Of a stretch of 64,000 nt of DNA, positions 32,033 to 40,684 are shown in pieces. Source of the DNA: CAXXOK01 sp963674895 (GTDB lineage Bacteria; Bacillota; Clostridia; Christensenellales; Aristaeellaceae); assembly GCA_963674895.2 (NCBI GenBank), contig CAXXCY010000002.1, positions 496,001 to 560,000 of the forward strand, written 5' to 3'. A program made the translations under genes and the position numbers. Under the pieces are notes generated by a model. That model had not been told where the DNA came from. It worked only from the letters and a program-made list of their open reading frames with translations, and did not search any database. The stretch's first letter is position 1, and each line of letters opens with the position of its first letter.

Positions 32033-33142
32033 TCACAACCGTTCCACTTCCACCCAGCACCGTTCCCGATTAGAACGTATGCACGCCTCGACGAACGCCA
32101 TACCACGGAAACCGTCCTCGAAGGTAGCGTAGGTCTGCTTTGAATTTTGATAGCTTCCATTGAGGATCGCATCGTAAAAGACAGACAAAGCATTATGGAG
32201 GGCGTCTGTCCATCCCATCACGTGCCCCATGGGCGTGGTAATAAAGGGGCGAACCTCTTCCTGGCAGGTCCTGACGTTCATGTATACGGTTTCCGTTCCT
32301 TCCTCTTTCAGCCCAAGATAGAGCCGATCAGGTTCCTCCTGCCGCCATTCCATTTCGTACGCTTCACAGGCGACAAGAAGGCGCAGATCATTCTTGTGGC
32401 CGTTGGCGGCTTTGGAAACAAGCAACTGTCCCGGGGTGCCGTCCATAAAATGCATCAGAATCAGCGCGGTGTCTTCCGTCGTCATCGCATGCATACGTCG
32501 GTCCGCGCCTGTACGGACGGGATGATGGACGATCAGGTCGGCCATGACGTCCTTGATGGGCTGGCCGAGCACGCATTCCGCTGTATCCACCCAGTGCACG
32601 CCGATATCGTTCAGGGTGCGCGCGGGACCGGTGTTTTCCATCCGCGGGGACCAATCCGTCTGCCGGGAAGCGGTTTCCTGCAGGTAGCAGCCGTATGCCA
32701 TCAGCGGCCGGCCCGCTAGCCCTTTTTGCAGCCGAGCGCGCATTTCCTGCACGACGGCGTTAACCCGATATTGATGGTTCAGCCCATGGGCAACGCCTTG
32801 CCGTACGGCGAGCTCCAGCATGCTTCGCGCTTGCGATGCACTGCCGGACAAAGGCTTTTCGGAATACAGATGCTTTCCGGCCAGCAGGGCGCACCGGTTG
32901 ATTTCGTCATGCATGCAATTGGGGGTGCAATTGTGAACCACTTCCACCCGTGGATCAGCCATGAGCGTACGCCAGTCGGTGCAGGCGCAGATGATGCGAT
33001 GTTGCTTGCATAGGTCTTTTGTCGTTTGACTGTCCGCGTCGCAAAGCGCGATTATCTCTGCGTACGGCACGCGCCGCAGCGCGTCCAGATGAAGCTTGCC
33101 GATAAATCCAAGGCCGATAATGCCTGCGCGAAGTTTCCCCAT
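32033..33142 (-). CDS. Gfo/Idh/MocA family oxidoreductase
   Basis: This 369-aa NAD(P)-dependent sugar or inositol dehydrogenase-type protein has an N-terminal Rossmann fold with GIIGLGFIGKLH (residues 7-18), the nucleotide-sugar loop HNCTPNCMHDE and the catalytic EKP motif (YSEKPLSG). A C-terminal alpha/beta domain has NDIGVHWVDTAECVLG, where the His is the usual catalytic residue. It is the last gene of a long minus-strand operon. Together with the TIM-barrel epimerase-like gene it could oxidise or epimerise an imported sugar derivative. The exact substrate cannot be deduced. Confidence 0.9.
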   Translation of the reverse strand: MGKLRAGIIGLGFIGKLHLDALRRVPYAEIIALCDADSQTTKDLCKQHRIICACTDWRTLMADPRVEVVHNCTPNCMHDEINRCALLAGKHLYSEKPLSGSASQARSMLELAVRQGVAHGLNHQYRVNAVVQEMRARLQKGLAGRPLMAYGCYLQETASRQTDWSPRMENTGPARTLNDIGVHWVDTAECVLGQPIKDVMADLIVHHPVRTGADRRMHAMTTEDTALILMHFMDGTPGQLLVSKAANGHKNDLRLLVACEAYEMEWRQEEPDRLYLGLKEEGTETVYMNVRTCQEEVRPFITTPMGHVMGWTDALHNALSVFYDAILNGSYQNSKQTYATFEDGFRGMAFVEACIRSNRERCWVEVERL

Positions 33143-33157
33143 GAACGTACCCCCGGT

Positions 33158-33730
33158 TCACGTTAAGATGTCTTGATGCGATTTGAAATAGCAAACAAAC
33201 ATATGCAGCAGAATCATGTGTATGTCTTCCATTTGTTCGTAGCTTGTCATCTGCGTCGCGATGGACGCGTCTGCGAAAGCGCGGATGCGTCCGCCGCCAA
33301 AGCCGGTCAGGGTGATGATTTTCGCGCGCTTTTCCAGGGCGTATTCACAGGCGCGCAACAGATCCGGCGAGTTACCGCTGGCGCTGATCAGCACCAGCAA
33401 GTCGCCGTCGTTCATGAGGTTGATCAGTTGCTGGCGGAAGATTTCTTCAAAGGCAACGTCGTTGCCAAACGCAGTAATTTTCGCCGCGTTGTCACTCAGC
33501 GACAACATACGGAAACGCCGCTTGGGGGCCGCTACGGCGTTCTTGCCGAAATCGCAGACGAAATGGTTGGCCGCGGCGGCGCTGCCGCCGTTGCCCGCCA
33601 CAAAAATCTGCCTGTCCGCCTGATAGGCGTCCCGCAGCAGGCCGACACAGCGGCCGAAGTCCTCCGGAGAAATTTTCTCGATTTGGGAGATCAACTCGTT
33701 TTCATATTCCCGCAGAAAGCTTTGGATCAT
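33158..33730 (-). CDS. SIS-domain phosphosugar isomerase, GmhA-like
   Basis: This 190-aa single SIS domain has the sugar-phosphate-binding FVAGNGGSAAAANHFVCDF loop and the second motif VLISASGNSPDLLRACEYAL. GmhA-like proteins isomerise sedoheptulose-7-phosphate, while related SIS proteins act on hexosamine phosphates. Its start (ATG 33730 with AAAGGTGG upstream) lies inside the end of the ROK kinase gene, overlapping by 29 bases, so they are coupled. A second SIS/ROK pair is found at 44-45.7 kb in the same orientation. Confidence 0.87.
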   Translation of the reverse strand: MIQSFLREYENELISQIEKISPEDFGRCVGLLRDAYQADRQIFVAGNGGSAAAANHFVCDFGKNAVAAPKRRFRMLSLSDNAAKITAFGNDVAFEEIFRQQLINLMNDGDLLVLISASGNSPDLLRACEYALEKRAKIITLTGFGGGRIRAFADASIATQMTSYEQMEDIHMILLHMFVCYFKSHQDILT

Positions 33731-34670
33731 GGAAACCACCTTTCCTTTCCCCGCCAGCCCGAATCATGCCGACCGCCGCGGCTCCCAGCAGGCCGCCGTC
33801 GTATCCCAGTGGGGTTGACAGGATTTGCAAATTTCGATTTGCATTTTGATACATATGCTCCCCGACGGTTTGAAGCATCGTGCTTTCAAACAGAGAAAAA
33901 GCCTGCGATACGCCGCCGCCGAGGATGACCTTCTCCGGATTGAGCAGGTTGCAGGCCGTTGCGATTACCTTTCCCAGATAGACGCCTTCCAGCCGAAAGA
34001 CCGCTTGAGCCGCCTCCTCGCCGGCTTGGGCGCGCTTGGCGATTTCGGCCGCGTCCGTCAATGCGCCGTCCGGCAAAGGGAGGCCGCCGTATTCGAGATA
34101 GTTCCTCGCGATAGCCGGGCCTGCCGCGTGCACCTCCAAGCATCCACGCAAGCCGCATTTACAGGGCCGGCCGTTTTCTACCACGGTGCAGTGGCCGAAT
34201 TCCCCCGCCATGTCGCCGGAACCGGTAAGCAACCTGCCGCCTGAGACTATCGCGCCACCGATACCGTTGGAAATGGTCATGTATAGAAAATCCGCCACAC
34301 CCCGGCCGGCGCCGTACAGCGTTTCCGCCAGAGCGCAAGCCTGTCCGTCGTTATCGATATACGCGGGTAGATCGAAGGTCTCCGAAAGGATTGCCGCAAT
34401 CGGCAGATTCCGGATTCCGGAAAAGCTGGCTTCCACCCACAGCCCTTCGGCGGGGTCGGCAAGCCCGGGAATGGAAGCGCCGATGACGGCTGGGACAGCA
34501 TCCGGATTTGCGGCAAGCAGCATGCGGCTTTCCCGCACGATGGTGTCCACCACGGCGTCGCCGCTCAGATACTCCCAACGAAAGCAGCGCTTGGACAGAA
34601 CGCGGCCTTCCCGCGTCACCAACCCGGTCACGCATTTGGAGCCGCCGATATCGATGGCAAGAGAAATCAA
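33702..34670 (-). CDS. ROK family sugar kinase
   Basis: This 322-aa ASKHA-fold kinase has the N-terminal phosphate loop LAIDIGGSKCVTGLV, the sugar-binding AYIDNDGQACALAE, EFGHCTVV, and the ROK zinc motif CKCGLRGCLE. A glycine-rich VILGGGVSQAF adenosine motif is near the end. There is no helix-turn-helix at the N-terminus, so it is an enzyme rather than a regulator. Probable substrates are glucose, mannose, N-acyl-hexosamine or similar. It is followed by and overlaps the SIS gene. Confidence 0.9.
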   Translation of the reverse strand: MISLAIDIGGSKCVTGLVTREGRVLSKRCFRWEYLSGDAVVDTIVRESRMLLAANPDAVPAVIGASIPGLADPAEGLWVEASFSGIRNLPIAAILSETFDLPAYIDNDGQACALAETLYGAGRGVADFLYMTISNGIGGAIVSGGRLLTGSGDMAGEFGHCTVVENGRPCKCGLRGCLEVHAAGPAIARNYLEYGGLPLPDGALTDAAEIAKRAQAGEEAAQAVFRLEGVYLGKVIATACNLLNPEKVILGGGVSQAFSLFESTMLQTVGEHMYQNANRNLQILSTPLGYDGGLLGAAAVGMIRAGGERKGGFHDPKLSAGI

Positions 34671-34709
34671 GCTTTCAACCCTCCCCTCGAACGCGCGTCC
34701 TGTGAAACG

Positions 34710-35699
34710 TTATTTGGCGTTCAGGGCGCTGTCAAACGTGATCGCGGACGGCTGGAAGTTGATCCGCTTCACGAATCCGAACGCTTCCGCCGCGCCCAGC
34801 ATCCGTTCCATGCCGCCGTCCTCCCATTCCACGCAGAGAGGACCTTCGTAGCCGATGCGGTTCAACTCCCGGATGATGCCGTCAAAATCCACATGCCCGT
34901 GTCCGAGCGACACAAAATTCCAGCCGCGGCGCGTATCGCCGAATTCCATGTGGGAGCCCAGCATGCCGGCGCGCCCGTCCTTGGTGATTTTGACGTCCTT
35001 CATATGGACATGATAGATCCGCGACGCGAAATCCCGCAGAAACCCAACGGGATCGACGCCCTGCCAGAGCAGATGGCTGGGGTCGAAGTTCAAACCGAGC
35101 GTGGGCCGCCAGCAGAGCTCCTCCATCAGGCGAAGTGTGCTGTAATAGTCAAAGGCGATTTCCGTGGGGTGCACTTCCAGCGCCAGTTTCACGCCGCATG
35201 CGTCGTATACGTCAAAGATCGGCGTCCACAGCTCCCGGATCCGGGCATAGCCGTTTGCGATCATTTCTTCTGTGGTTTTGGGAAAGGAATACCACCATGC
35301 CCACAGCGGCGAGCCGAAAAAGCATGTCACCACCGGTACCTGCAGCAGCTGGGCGGCCCGCGCAGTTTTTTTCATTTCTTCAATCGCCCATGCGCGGATG
35401 CGCTCCGGCATGCCGCGATACTGCGCGGGGGCAAACCGGTCCAGCCGCGGATCGGGATTGTCGCCTACGCATTGTCCGGGAAGGTGCGCGGATAGTGCGC
35501 CGATACGCATGCCGCAGTCCGACAGCAAATACAGAAGTTCGTCCCGGTATGCAGGAGAGGCGAGAACCTGATCGAGATCGACATGGGAATGGCACGCCAG
35601 CTCAAAGCCCTCGTAGCCGATCGCCTGCATTTGCTTGCAAAGCGCAGGCAGCGGGATATCCCCGAACTGGCCAGAACAGATGGTGATCAGACGCTTCAT
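34710..35699 (-). CDS. Sugar phosphate isomerase/epimerase-like TIM-barrel protein
   Basis: This 329-aa protein of the AP-endonuclease-2/xylose-isomerase-like TIM-barrel family has strand motifs GYEGFELACHSHVDLDQV, LALEVHPTEIAFD (metal-binding Glu and His), LGLNFDPSHLLWQG (metal Asp and His), YHVHMKDVKI and GYEGPLCVEWEDGG (metal Glu). These residues form the usual Mn2+ or Mg2+ site. The start at 35699 (MKRLIT) follows GGAGGT. It often pairs with Gfo/Idh/MocA oxidoreductases, as here, in 3-keto-sugar or inositol metabolism. Confidence 0.88.
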   Translation of the reverse strand: MKRLITICSGQFGDIPLPALCKQMQAIGYEGFELACHSHVDLDQVLASPAYRDELLYLLSDCGMRIGALSAHLPGQCVGDNPDPRLDRFAPAQYRGMPERIRAWAIEEMKKTARAAQLLQVPVVTCFFGSPLWAWWYSFPKTTEEMIANGYARIRELWTPIFDVYDACGVKLALEVHPTEIAFDYYSTLRLMEELCWRPTLGLNFDPSHLLWQGVDPVGFLRDFASRIYHVHMKDVKITKDGRAGMLGSHMEFGDTRRGWNFVSLGHGHVDFDGIIRELNRIGYEGPLCVEWEDGGMERMLGAAEAFGFVKRINFQPSAITFDSALNAK

Positions 35700-35729
35700 G
35701 CATGTACCTCCGCATGACATTCAATAGGG

Positions 35730-37151
35730 TCAGGCCCGGATATCCAGAAACACGCTGTCGGCGATCAGCCTACTTTGCAGCGCCAGCACATCCACGTCAG
35801 CGACGCTGCGTCCGGTTTCGAGGGAAAGAGCGGCCGCGGTTCCGGCGGCCTGGCCAGTGAGCATGCACGAGCCCTGTATCCGCGTCGCCGAATGGGCTAC
35901 ATGGTCCGCAGAGATACACCGCCCGCAGGCGAGCAGATTGGGCGCTTGCCGCGCAACAAGCGCGCCGTAGGGGATATCGAAATAATCGCCCCTGATTTCG
36001 CCCCCGATCGCCTTGTCCTTGCCGAATGGATCATGGATATCGATCAGATAGAAGCAATGGGCGATTACGTCCGGCATGGGGGTACAGTTGAGCGCTTCAC
36101 GGCCGGTCAGGACGTATCTGCCGATCAGCCGCCGGGATTCGCGCACGCCGAGCGTCACCGCGCAATCGACCAGATAGCTTTGCGCAAAGCCTGGGATCAG
36201 CCGCTTTAAAACGTCCACCAGAGGCAAAATCTGCATTTGGGCAAGCTGCTCACCCAGGTTGAGCGAGGCTGCGTCCGCGCCGTTGATACCGATGACCCGC
36301 GACATGTTGACGGTGTATTCCCCGTGGCGCACCCCGGGGAAAAACAGCACCCGCCCTTGCGGGAGGGGAAGCAGGTCCCCGTTTTCCTCAAAGCCGTTTA
36401 TGCCGGCATAGGAGAGCTTTTTAAAATCTTCCCGCGTGATTCCCAGGTCCCGATAGGTCAGCCGTTTGTTGATGAGGTGTTTGCCCGCCCCGCCGTCGAC
36501 ATTGCCCATGGTGAACATGTAGGAGACGGGCTGCAGGGCTCCGCTGTGCGCGTAGGGCGCATAGTCCGTCTGCTCAAAATGCAGCTTGTCCAGCCCCGCC
36601 TCCTGAAGCTGGCCGAAAACCCCGGGCTCGCTACCCAGTGCATACGCCTCTCCCGCGAGCGCGATAACGTCGGCGTCCCCGGTTGCGTCGATCCATCGTT
36701 TGGCTTTGTATCCGCATACGCCGGATTTCGTCAGGGCCAGCACTTCCGTCAGCGTATCGCCGTTTCGTTCGACCGCCATAATTTTGGTATGCAGGTGAAG
36801 CGCGACGCCTGCCTGTATGGCAAGCTCCATCAGCACGAGGCGTAAGATATGGGACGACGAATAACTGTCGGTATCGCTTCCCGCGTACAATCTGGAAAGT
36901 TGATGTGTTTTTTGTAAAATCTCCCGCATCAGCCCGCCAAAGGAGCGACCATCTCTGGCGGCGACCGACGAAGTCGGACTGACAAGCCCCAATGTTGCCT
37001 GCCCGCCGAGGCCGCCCGCCTCTTCAATGAGGATCGTCCGGACGCCTGCCCGGGCCGCTGCGATGGCGGCGCAGGTTCCAGCAACACCGCCGCCGCAGAC
37101 CAGCACGTCGCATTCGAAAGAAGATTGTATCGGCATTTGGATCGTTTTCAT
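35730..37151 (-). CDS. FAD-dependent oxidoreductase (FAD_oxidored type)
   Basis: This 473-aa flavoprotein has an N-terminal FAD-binding Rossmann motif (DVLVCGGGVAGTCAAIAAARAGVRTILIEE), GGLGGQATLGLVSP, a second dinucleotide-contact region KRWIDATGDADVIALAGE, and a C-terminal GRCISADHVAHSATRIQGSCMLTGQAAGTAAALS motif. Members of this group are frequent in carbohydrate-utilisation operons of Bacillota and Bacteroidota, but most have no proven reaction. There is no signal peptide. It follows the importer genes and precedes the epimerase-like gene, with AGGAGGAG before its start. Confidence 0.88.
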   Translation of the reverse strand: MKTIQMPIQSSFECDVLVCGGGVAGTCAAIAAARAGVRTILIEEAGGLGGQATLGLVSPTSSVAARDGRSFGGLMREILQKTHQLSRLYAGSDTDSYSSSHILRLVLMELAIQAGVALHLHTKIMAVERNGDTLTEVLALTKSGVCGYKAKRWIDATGDADVIALAGEAYALGSEPGVFGQLQEAGLDKLHFEQTDYAPYAHSGALQPVSYMFTMGNVDGGAGKHLINKRLTYRDLGITREDFKKLSYAGINGFEENGDLLPLPQGRVLFFPGVRHGEYTVNMSRVIGINGADAASLNLGEQLAQMQILPLVDVLKRLIPGFAQSYLVDCAVTLGVRESRRLIGRYVLTGREALNCTPMPDVIAHCFYLIDIHDPFGKDKAIGGEIRGDYFDIPYGALVARQAPNLLACGRCISADHVAHSATRIQGSCMLTGQAAGTAAALSLETGRSVADVDVLALQSRLIADSVFLDIRA

Positions 37152-37164
37152 GGCATACTCCTCC

Positions 37165-38067
37165 TCATCCCTTGACAGAACCGATGGTCAGACCGCCGAC
37201 AAAGTACCGTTGCAGCATGGGATACAGGCAGAGGATCGGTACGGTGGATACGACCACCGAAGCGGATACGACGCCGCCGGACGTGAGGTTCATCATTTCG
37301 TCGGAACCGATCTGATCCCGAAGCGTGCTGGCCTCGTTGACGATTTCGTACAACACATATTGCAGCGGGCGTTTGATGGGCGTGCTGATGTACAGCATGG
37401 CGTGGAAGTAGTTGTTCCAGAAGTTGACCGCGTACAACAGAAGCACCGTTGCGATTGCCGGACTCGCCATAGGCACGATAATGGAGACCAACGTGCGGAT
37501 CTGGCTTGCGCCGTCAATACGCGCAGATTCTTCAATTTCCTCGGGAATACCTTCCATATATGTTTTCACCACAAGCATGTTAAAGGGAATGATCATGAAC
37601 GGGAGAATGATAGCCATGTAGCTGTCCATCAGACCAAGGGCGCGGATCATCATGTAGTTGGGTACCATGCCGCCGTTGAAAAGCATAGCGAAGATGAACC
37701 AGCCAAGGAAAAACTTGCGCCCGCGAAATCCGGTTCTGGAAAGCGGATATGCACTGGCTACGGTGGAAACCGTCGTGATGACCGTGCCTGCGCCCGTCAG
37801 GATAACGGAGTTGAGAAACGCGCGCAGGATCATCGTTTTTTGAAACAGATACGAAAATGTGTCCGTATTCAACCCGATCGGCCAGAATAAAACCTTGCCT
37901 GCCGTAACGGCCGTATAGCTGCTGATGGATTTCGCCATGATGTGCAGAAACGGGAACAGGGACAGTGCGCCTGTCAGGCCGAGTAGCAAAGCGGATGCGC
38001 CGGTCAGCAGGAAGCTGAAACGCCCGTTTTCCCGTATTCTTCCGGGATGGCGTAAGCTTTTGATCAT
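37165..38067 (-). CDS. Carbohydrate ABC transporter permease, LplC/YtcP-like
   Basis: This 300-aa MalG-type permease has about six hydrophobic segments, the EAA loop EEIEESARIDGASQIRTLVSIIVP and the family ending YFVGGLTIGSVKG. It starts a few bases after the partner permease on the minus strand and is followed by the FAD oxidoreductase gene. Together with the LplB-like partner and the binding protein upstream it makes a complete import unit lacking only the ATPase, which these systems share (MsmX-like). Confidence 0.92.
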   Translation of the reverse strand: MIKSLRHPGRIRENGRFSFLLTGASALLLGLTGALSLFPFLHIMAKSISSYTAVTAGKVLFWPIGLNTDTFSYLFQKTMILRAFLNSVILTGAGTVITTVSTVASAYPLSRTGFRGRKFFLGWFIFAMLFNGGMVPNYMMIRALGLMDSYMAIILPFMIIPFNMLVVKTYMEGIPEEIEESARIDGASQIRTLVSIIVPMASPAIATVLLLYAVNFWNNYFHAMLYISTPIKRPLQYVLYEIVNEASTLRDQIGSDEMMNLTSGGVVSASVVVSTVPILCLYPMLQRYFVGGLTIGSVKG

Positions 38068-38079
38068 GTCCGCTCCTTT

Positions 38080-39027
38080 CTACCAGATGCTACGGCCAAT
38101 CACCTTGCGGCTGGCCGCGTTGCTGGATACGATGAAAACAAGCGCGATCACGGAGTTAAACAGCCCAAGCGCGGTGCCTAGGCCAAAGTCCATGCGCCCG
38201 ATTCCCATCCGGTATACGTAGGTGTCGATGATATCCGCGGTACTGTACACCATGGGGTTGTACATCACCAATATTTGATCGAACCCAGCATTGAGGATGT
38301 TACCCAGACGCAAGATGAGCATCATTACGACTGTGGGCATAATGCCGGGGATCGTTACATGCAGGATCTGTTTAAGCTTGGTTGCACCGTCGATCTTGGC
38401 AGCCTCATACAGCTCCGTATTGATCGCGGTCAGGGCAGAGAGATAGATGATGGCGCTCCAGCCGGACTCCTTCCACCCGTCCAGAAAAACCAGCAGCCAG
38501 CGGAAGACCTTACCGTCCGTAAAAAAGTTGACGCGCTCGTAGCCCAGGTTGGTAATCCAGCGGTTAACCATGCCGTCGGAACCCAACAGTGATAAGAAGA
38601 TGCCGTAAATGATGACCCATGATAAAAAGTGGGGCATGTAGATCAGCGTCTGCACGCTGCGCTTATACCAGCGCAGGCGCAATTCGTTGAGCATGATGGC
38701 GATGATGATCGGCAGGGGAAACAGCAGAAAAAACTTGAGAAGGCTGATGGTCACCGTGTTTCCGAATACGTGACTAAAATCGGCCGAGCCGAAGATGCGA
38801 CGGAAATTGTCCAGGCCGACCCAATCGCTGTTGATCAGCGCGGAAATGACGGTGGGGCCTGAAAAAAGTTTGAAATTCTTGAAAGCAATGCTCAGTCCGA
38901 AGAGCGGCAGAAAGCGGTAAACGAAAAGCCAGAAGATCCCCGGGATCAGCAGTACGTAAAGCTGGTAATTTCTGCGGAAATAGGCACGGCGGTTTGACTT
39001 GCGCATTGGAACGTCCTGCGCGTGCAT
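38080..39027 (-). CDS. Sugar ABC transporter permease, LplB-like
   Basis: This 315-aa partner permease has a positively charged N-terminus (MRKSNRRAYFRRN), then six hydrophobic segments and the EAA loop ELYEAAKIDGATKLKQILHVTIPGI. The end GLFNSVIALVFIVSSNAASRKVIGRSIW is typical of LplB. The start at 39027 is chosen because GGGAGTGA lies at proper spacing; a frame to 39078 has none. It lies 68 bases after the binding-protein gene. Confidence 0.92.
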   Translation of the reverse strand: MHAQDVPMRKSNRRAYFRRNYQLYVLLIPGIFWLFVYRFLPLFGLSIAFKNFKLFSGPTVISALINSDWVGLDNFRRIFGSADFSHVFGNTVTISLLKFFLLFPLPIIIAIMLNELRLRWYKRSVQTLIYMPHFLSWVIIYGIFLSLLGSDGMVNRWITNLGYERVNFFTDGKVFRWLLVFLDGWKESGWSAIIYLSALTAINTELYEAAKIDGATKLKQILHVTIPGIMPTVVMMLILRLGNILNAGFDQILVMYNPMVYSTADIIDTYVYRMGIGRMDFGLGTALGLFNSVIALVFIVSSNAASRKVIGRSIW

Positions 39028-39095
39028 GTTGGTCACTCCCATCGAAAATGCGGCGGACGGCCGTGCCGCCCGCCGCACAGGTATTGAGATTTTGG

Positions 39096-40577
39096 TTATT
39101 TACTGACCACGGGTTTAAGGATGAAGTCAAACACCTGCCCATAGTTCCGGTACCATTCATTGGTCTCCGTGCGGATCTCCTGGCCGCCAGCGCTGTTCCA
39201 ATCGGCGATGAATGCATCCAGATCGTCCAGGGACTTGGTTCCCATAATTACCTGCAAACAGAAGTCCTTCGCCATCTGGTTGACCACCGTGCCGTACTGC
39301 GTAACCGATTCGAACACCGGAACGAAGCGCAGCGGATCAAAAACGGCCACGTCGTCAAAGTTGGCGTTGATGATGTCGTAGTAGTATCCCATCCATGGCT
39401 TGCGGCGGATTCTAGCCAGCCACATTTCGGCATACTCCAGATCGTTCTTGGAGGTGTAGAAGAAGTAGCCGTTGTTGCGGTCCTCGGTGAAGGTGGGCAT
39501 GATGGGGACATATTTGCCGTCCGTATAGGTGTAGTCTACACCCTCCGTACCGATATTGATGTATTTGAAGTTGTCGGGCTGCTGCTTCAGGTTCATCCAT
39601 TTCATGGCGTCCTCGGGGTTTGCGGCCGTCTTGGGTATGCAGACAACGGCTTCCAGCGCATACTGGGCTCGCATATGGGCCTGGCCGTTTTCGTCCTGCA
39701 GCGGAAGCATCACGTCGATCGCGGCGCTCGGCACGTTGGCCATCAGGGCTTCGTAAACCGTGTCGATCTCGGTCAGGTCCAGGAATACCATCGCGGCGGA
39801 ACCGCCGGCGAATTTCTCCTGCGCGTTGGCCGTCGTGTTGATACCCCAGTCCGCGTCAATGAGGCCTTCGTCGTACAGCTTGTTCATGAAAGCCAGATAT
39901 TCCTGGAACCCTTCGCTTTCAAAGTAAGGTACGAGTGTGCCGTCCTCCTGTTCGACCCATGTGTTGGCCGTGGCGCCGAAACCGCTCTCGATTGTATCGG
40001 TCCAGATGCCGTACGCGGAGGTCAGCGGGATTAGATCGGTCTTTTCCTTGATGAGCTTGAGCACTTCGTACAACTCGTCCGGCGTCGTGGGCATCGTGGC
40101 GCCCAGTTCGTCCAGAATGTCCTGGCGCACATAGATGGATTTCCAGATCGTCGCGCGGTCGTTGGTGTAGGGAATGCCGAAGGTCTGGCCATCGTACTGC
40201 GTGGTTTTCCACAGATCCGGGTAGAACTCGTCCAGAATATTCTGGCCGTATTCCGCAAGCAGATCGTCCAGAGGCATCAACGCGCCCTGATACAGCATGT
40301 CATAGTACGTATCCTTGAATACGAACATGACGTCGTATTTCACGTTGGACGCCAAATCCATATACAGCTTTTCCTGTGCGTTTTCAGAAGGAAGCACCGT
40401 ATAGGTCGCCTTGTAGCCGGTTACCTCCTCGATGGCGGCCGCCACTGGATCGGCGCTCAGATCAAGGCTTGTTGGGCGCATGGTTACATAGGAGATCGTG
40501 GGCAGCTCCCCGGCCATGGCTGCCGGGATGATCGGCAGCATCAGGATACATAGAAACAGAACAAGAATACGTTTCAT
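39096..40577 (-). CDS. Extracellular solute-binding protein
   Basis: This 493-aa secreted binding protein has an N-terminal signal sequence (MKRILVLFLCILMLPIIPAAMA) with A-M-A before GEL. The only cysteine is inside the hydrophobic core, so there is no lipobox. It has NVKYDVMFVFKDTYYDML, QTFGIPYTNDR and GGSAAMVFLDL, patterns of the LplA/family-1 sugar-binding proteins. It is the first gene of the import unit, with its own promoter (40611-40639) and an AGGAGGT site. The YesM-like kinase upstream, with its extracellular sensor, probably controls it. Confidence 0.92.
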   Translation of the reverse strand: MKRILVLFLCILMLPIIPAAMAGELPTISYVTMRPTSLDLSADPVAAAIEEVTGYKATYTVLPSENAQEKLYMDLASNVKYDVMFVFKDTYYDMLYQGALMPLDDLLAEYGQNILDEFYPDLWKTTQYDGQTFGIPYTNDRATIWKSIYVRQDILDELGATMPTTPDELYEVLKLIKEKTDLIPLTSAYGIWTDTIESGFGATANTWVEQEDGTLVPYFESEGFQEYLAFMNKLYDEGLIDADWGINTTANAQEKFAGGSAAMVFLDLTEIDTVYEALMANVPSAAIDVMLPLQDENGQAHMRAQYALEAVVCIPKTAANPEDAMKWMNLKQQPDNFKYINIGTEGVDYTYTDGKYVPIMPTFTEDRNNGYFFYTSKNDLEYAEMWLARIRRKPWMGYYYDIINANFDDVAVFDPLRFVPVFESVTQYGTVVNQMAKDFCLQVIMGTKSLDDLDAFIADWNSAGGQEIRTETNEWYRNYGQVFDFILKPVVSK

Positions 40578-40610
40578 TGAAATACCTCCTATAAGGTTTA
40601 TTTAATTATA

Positions 40611-40639
40611 AGTATAGAGATGGGAAACGGGGGCAACAA
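40611..40639 (-). promoter_or_regulatory. Promoter of the second importer operon
   Basis: On the minus strand TTGTTG (40639-40634), a 17-base spacer and TATACT (40616-40611) lie 33 bases before the binding-protein ATG. The weak -35 box suits an activator such as the YesN-like protein encoded upstream. Confidence 0.65.
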
Positions 40640-40684
40640 GCCATATAAAACTCTGATTTATTGTAAGATTCACCGATTTTGCCG

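Noticed and set aside
38994..40034. 346-codon plus-strand frame opposite the binding-protein gene
   Set aside because: It is antisense to a gene with promoter, ribosome binding site and signal peptide.
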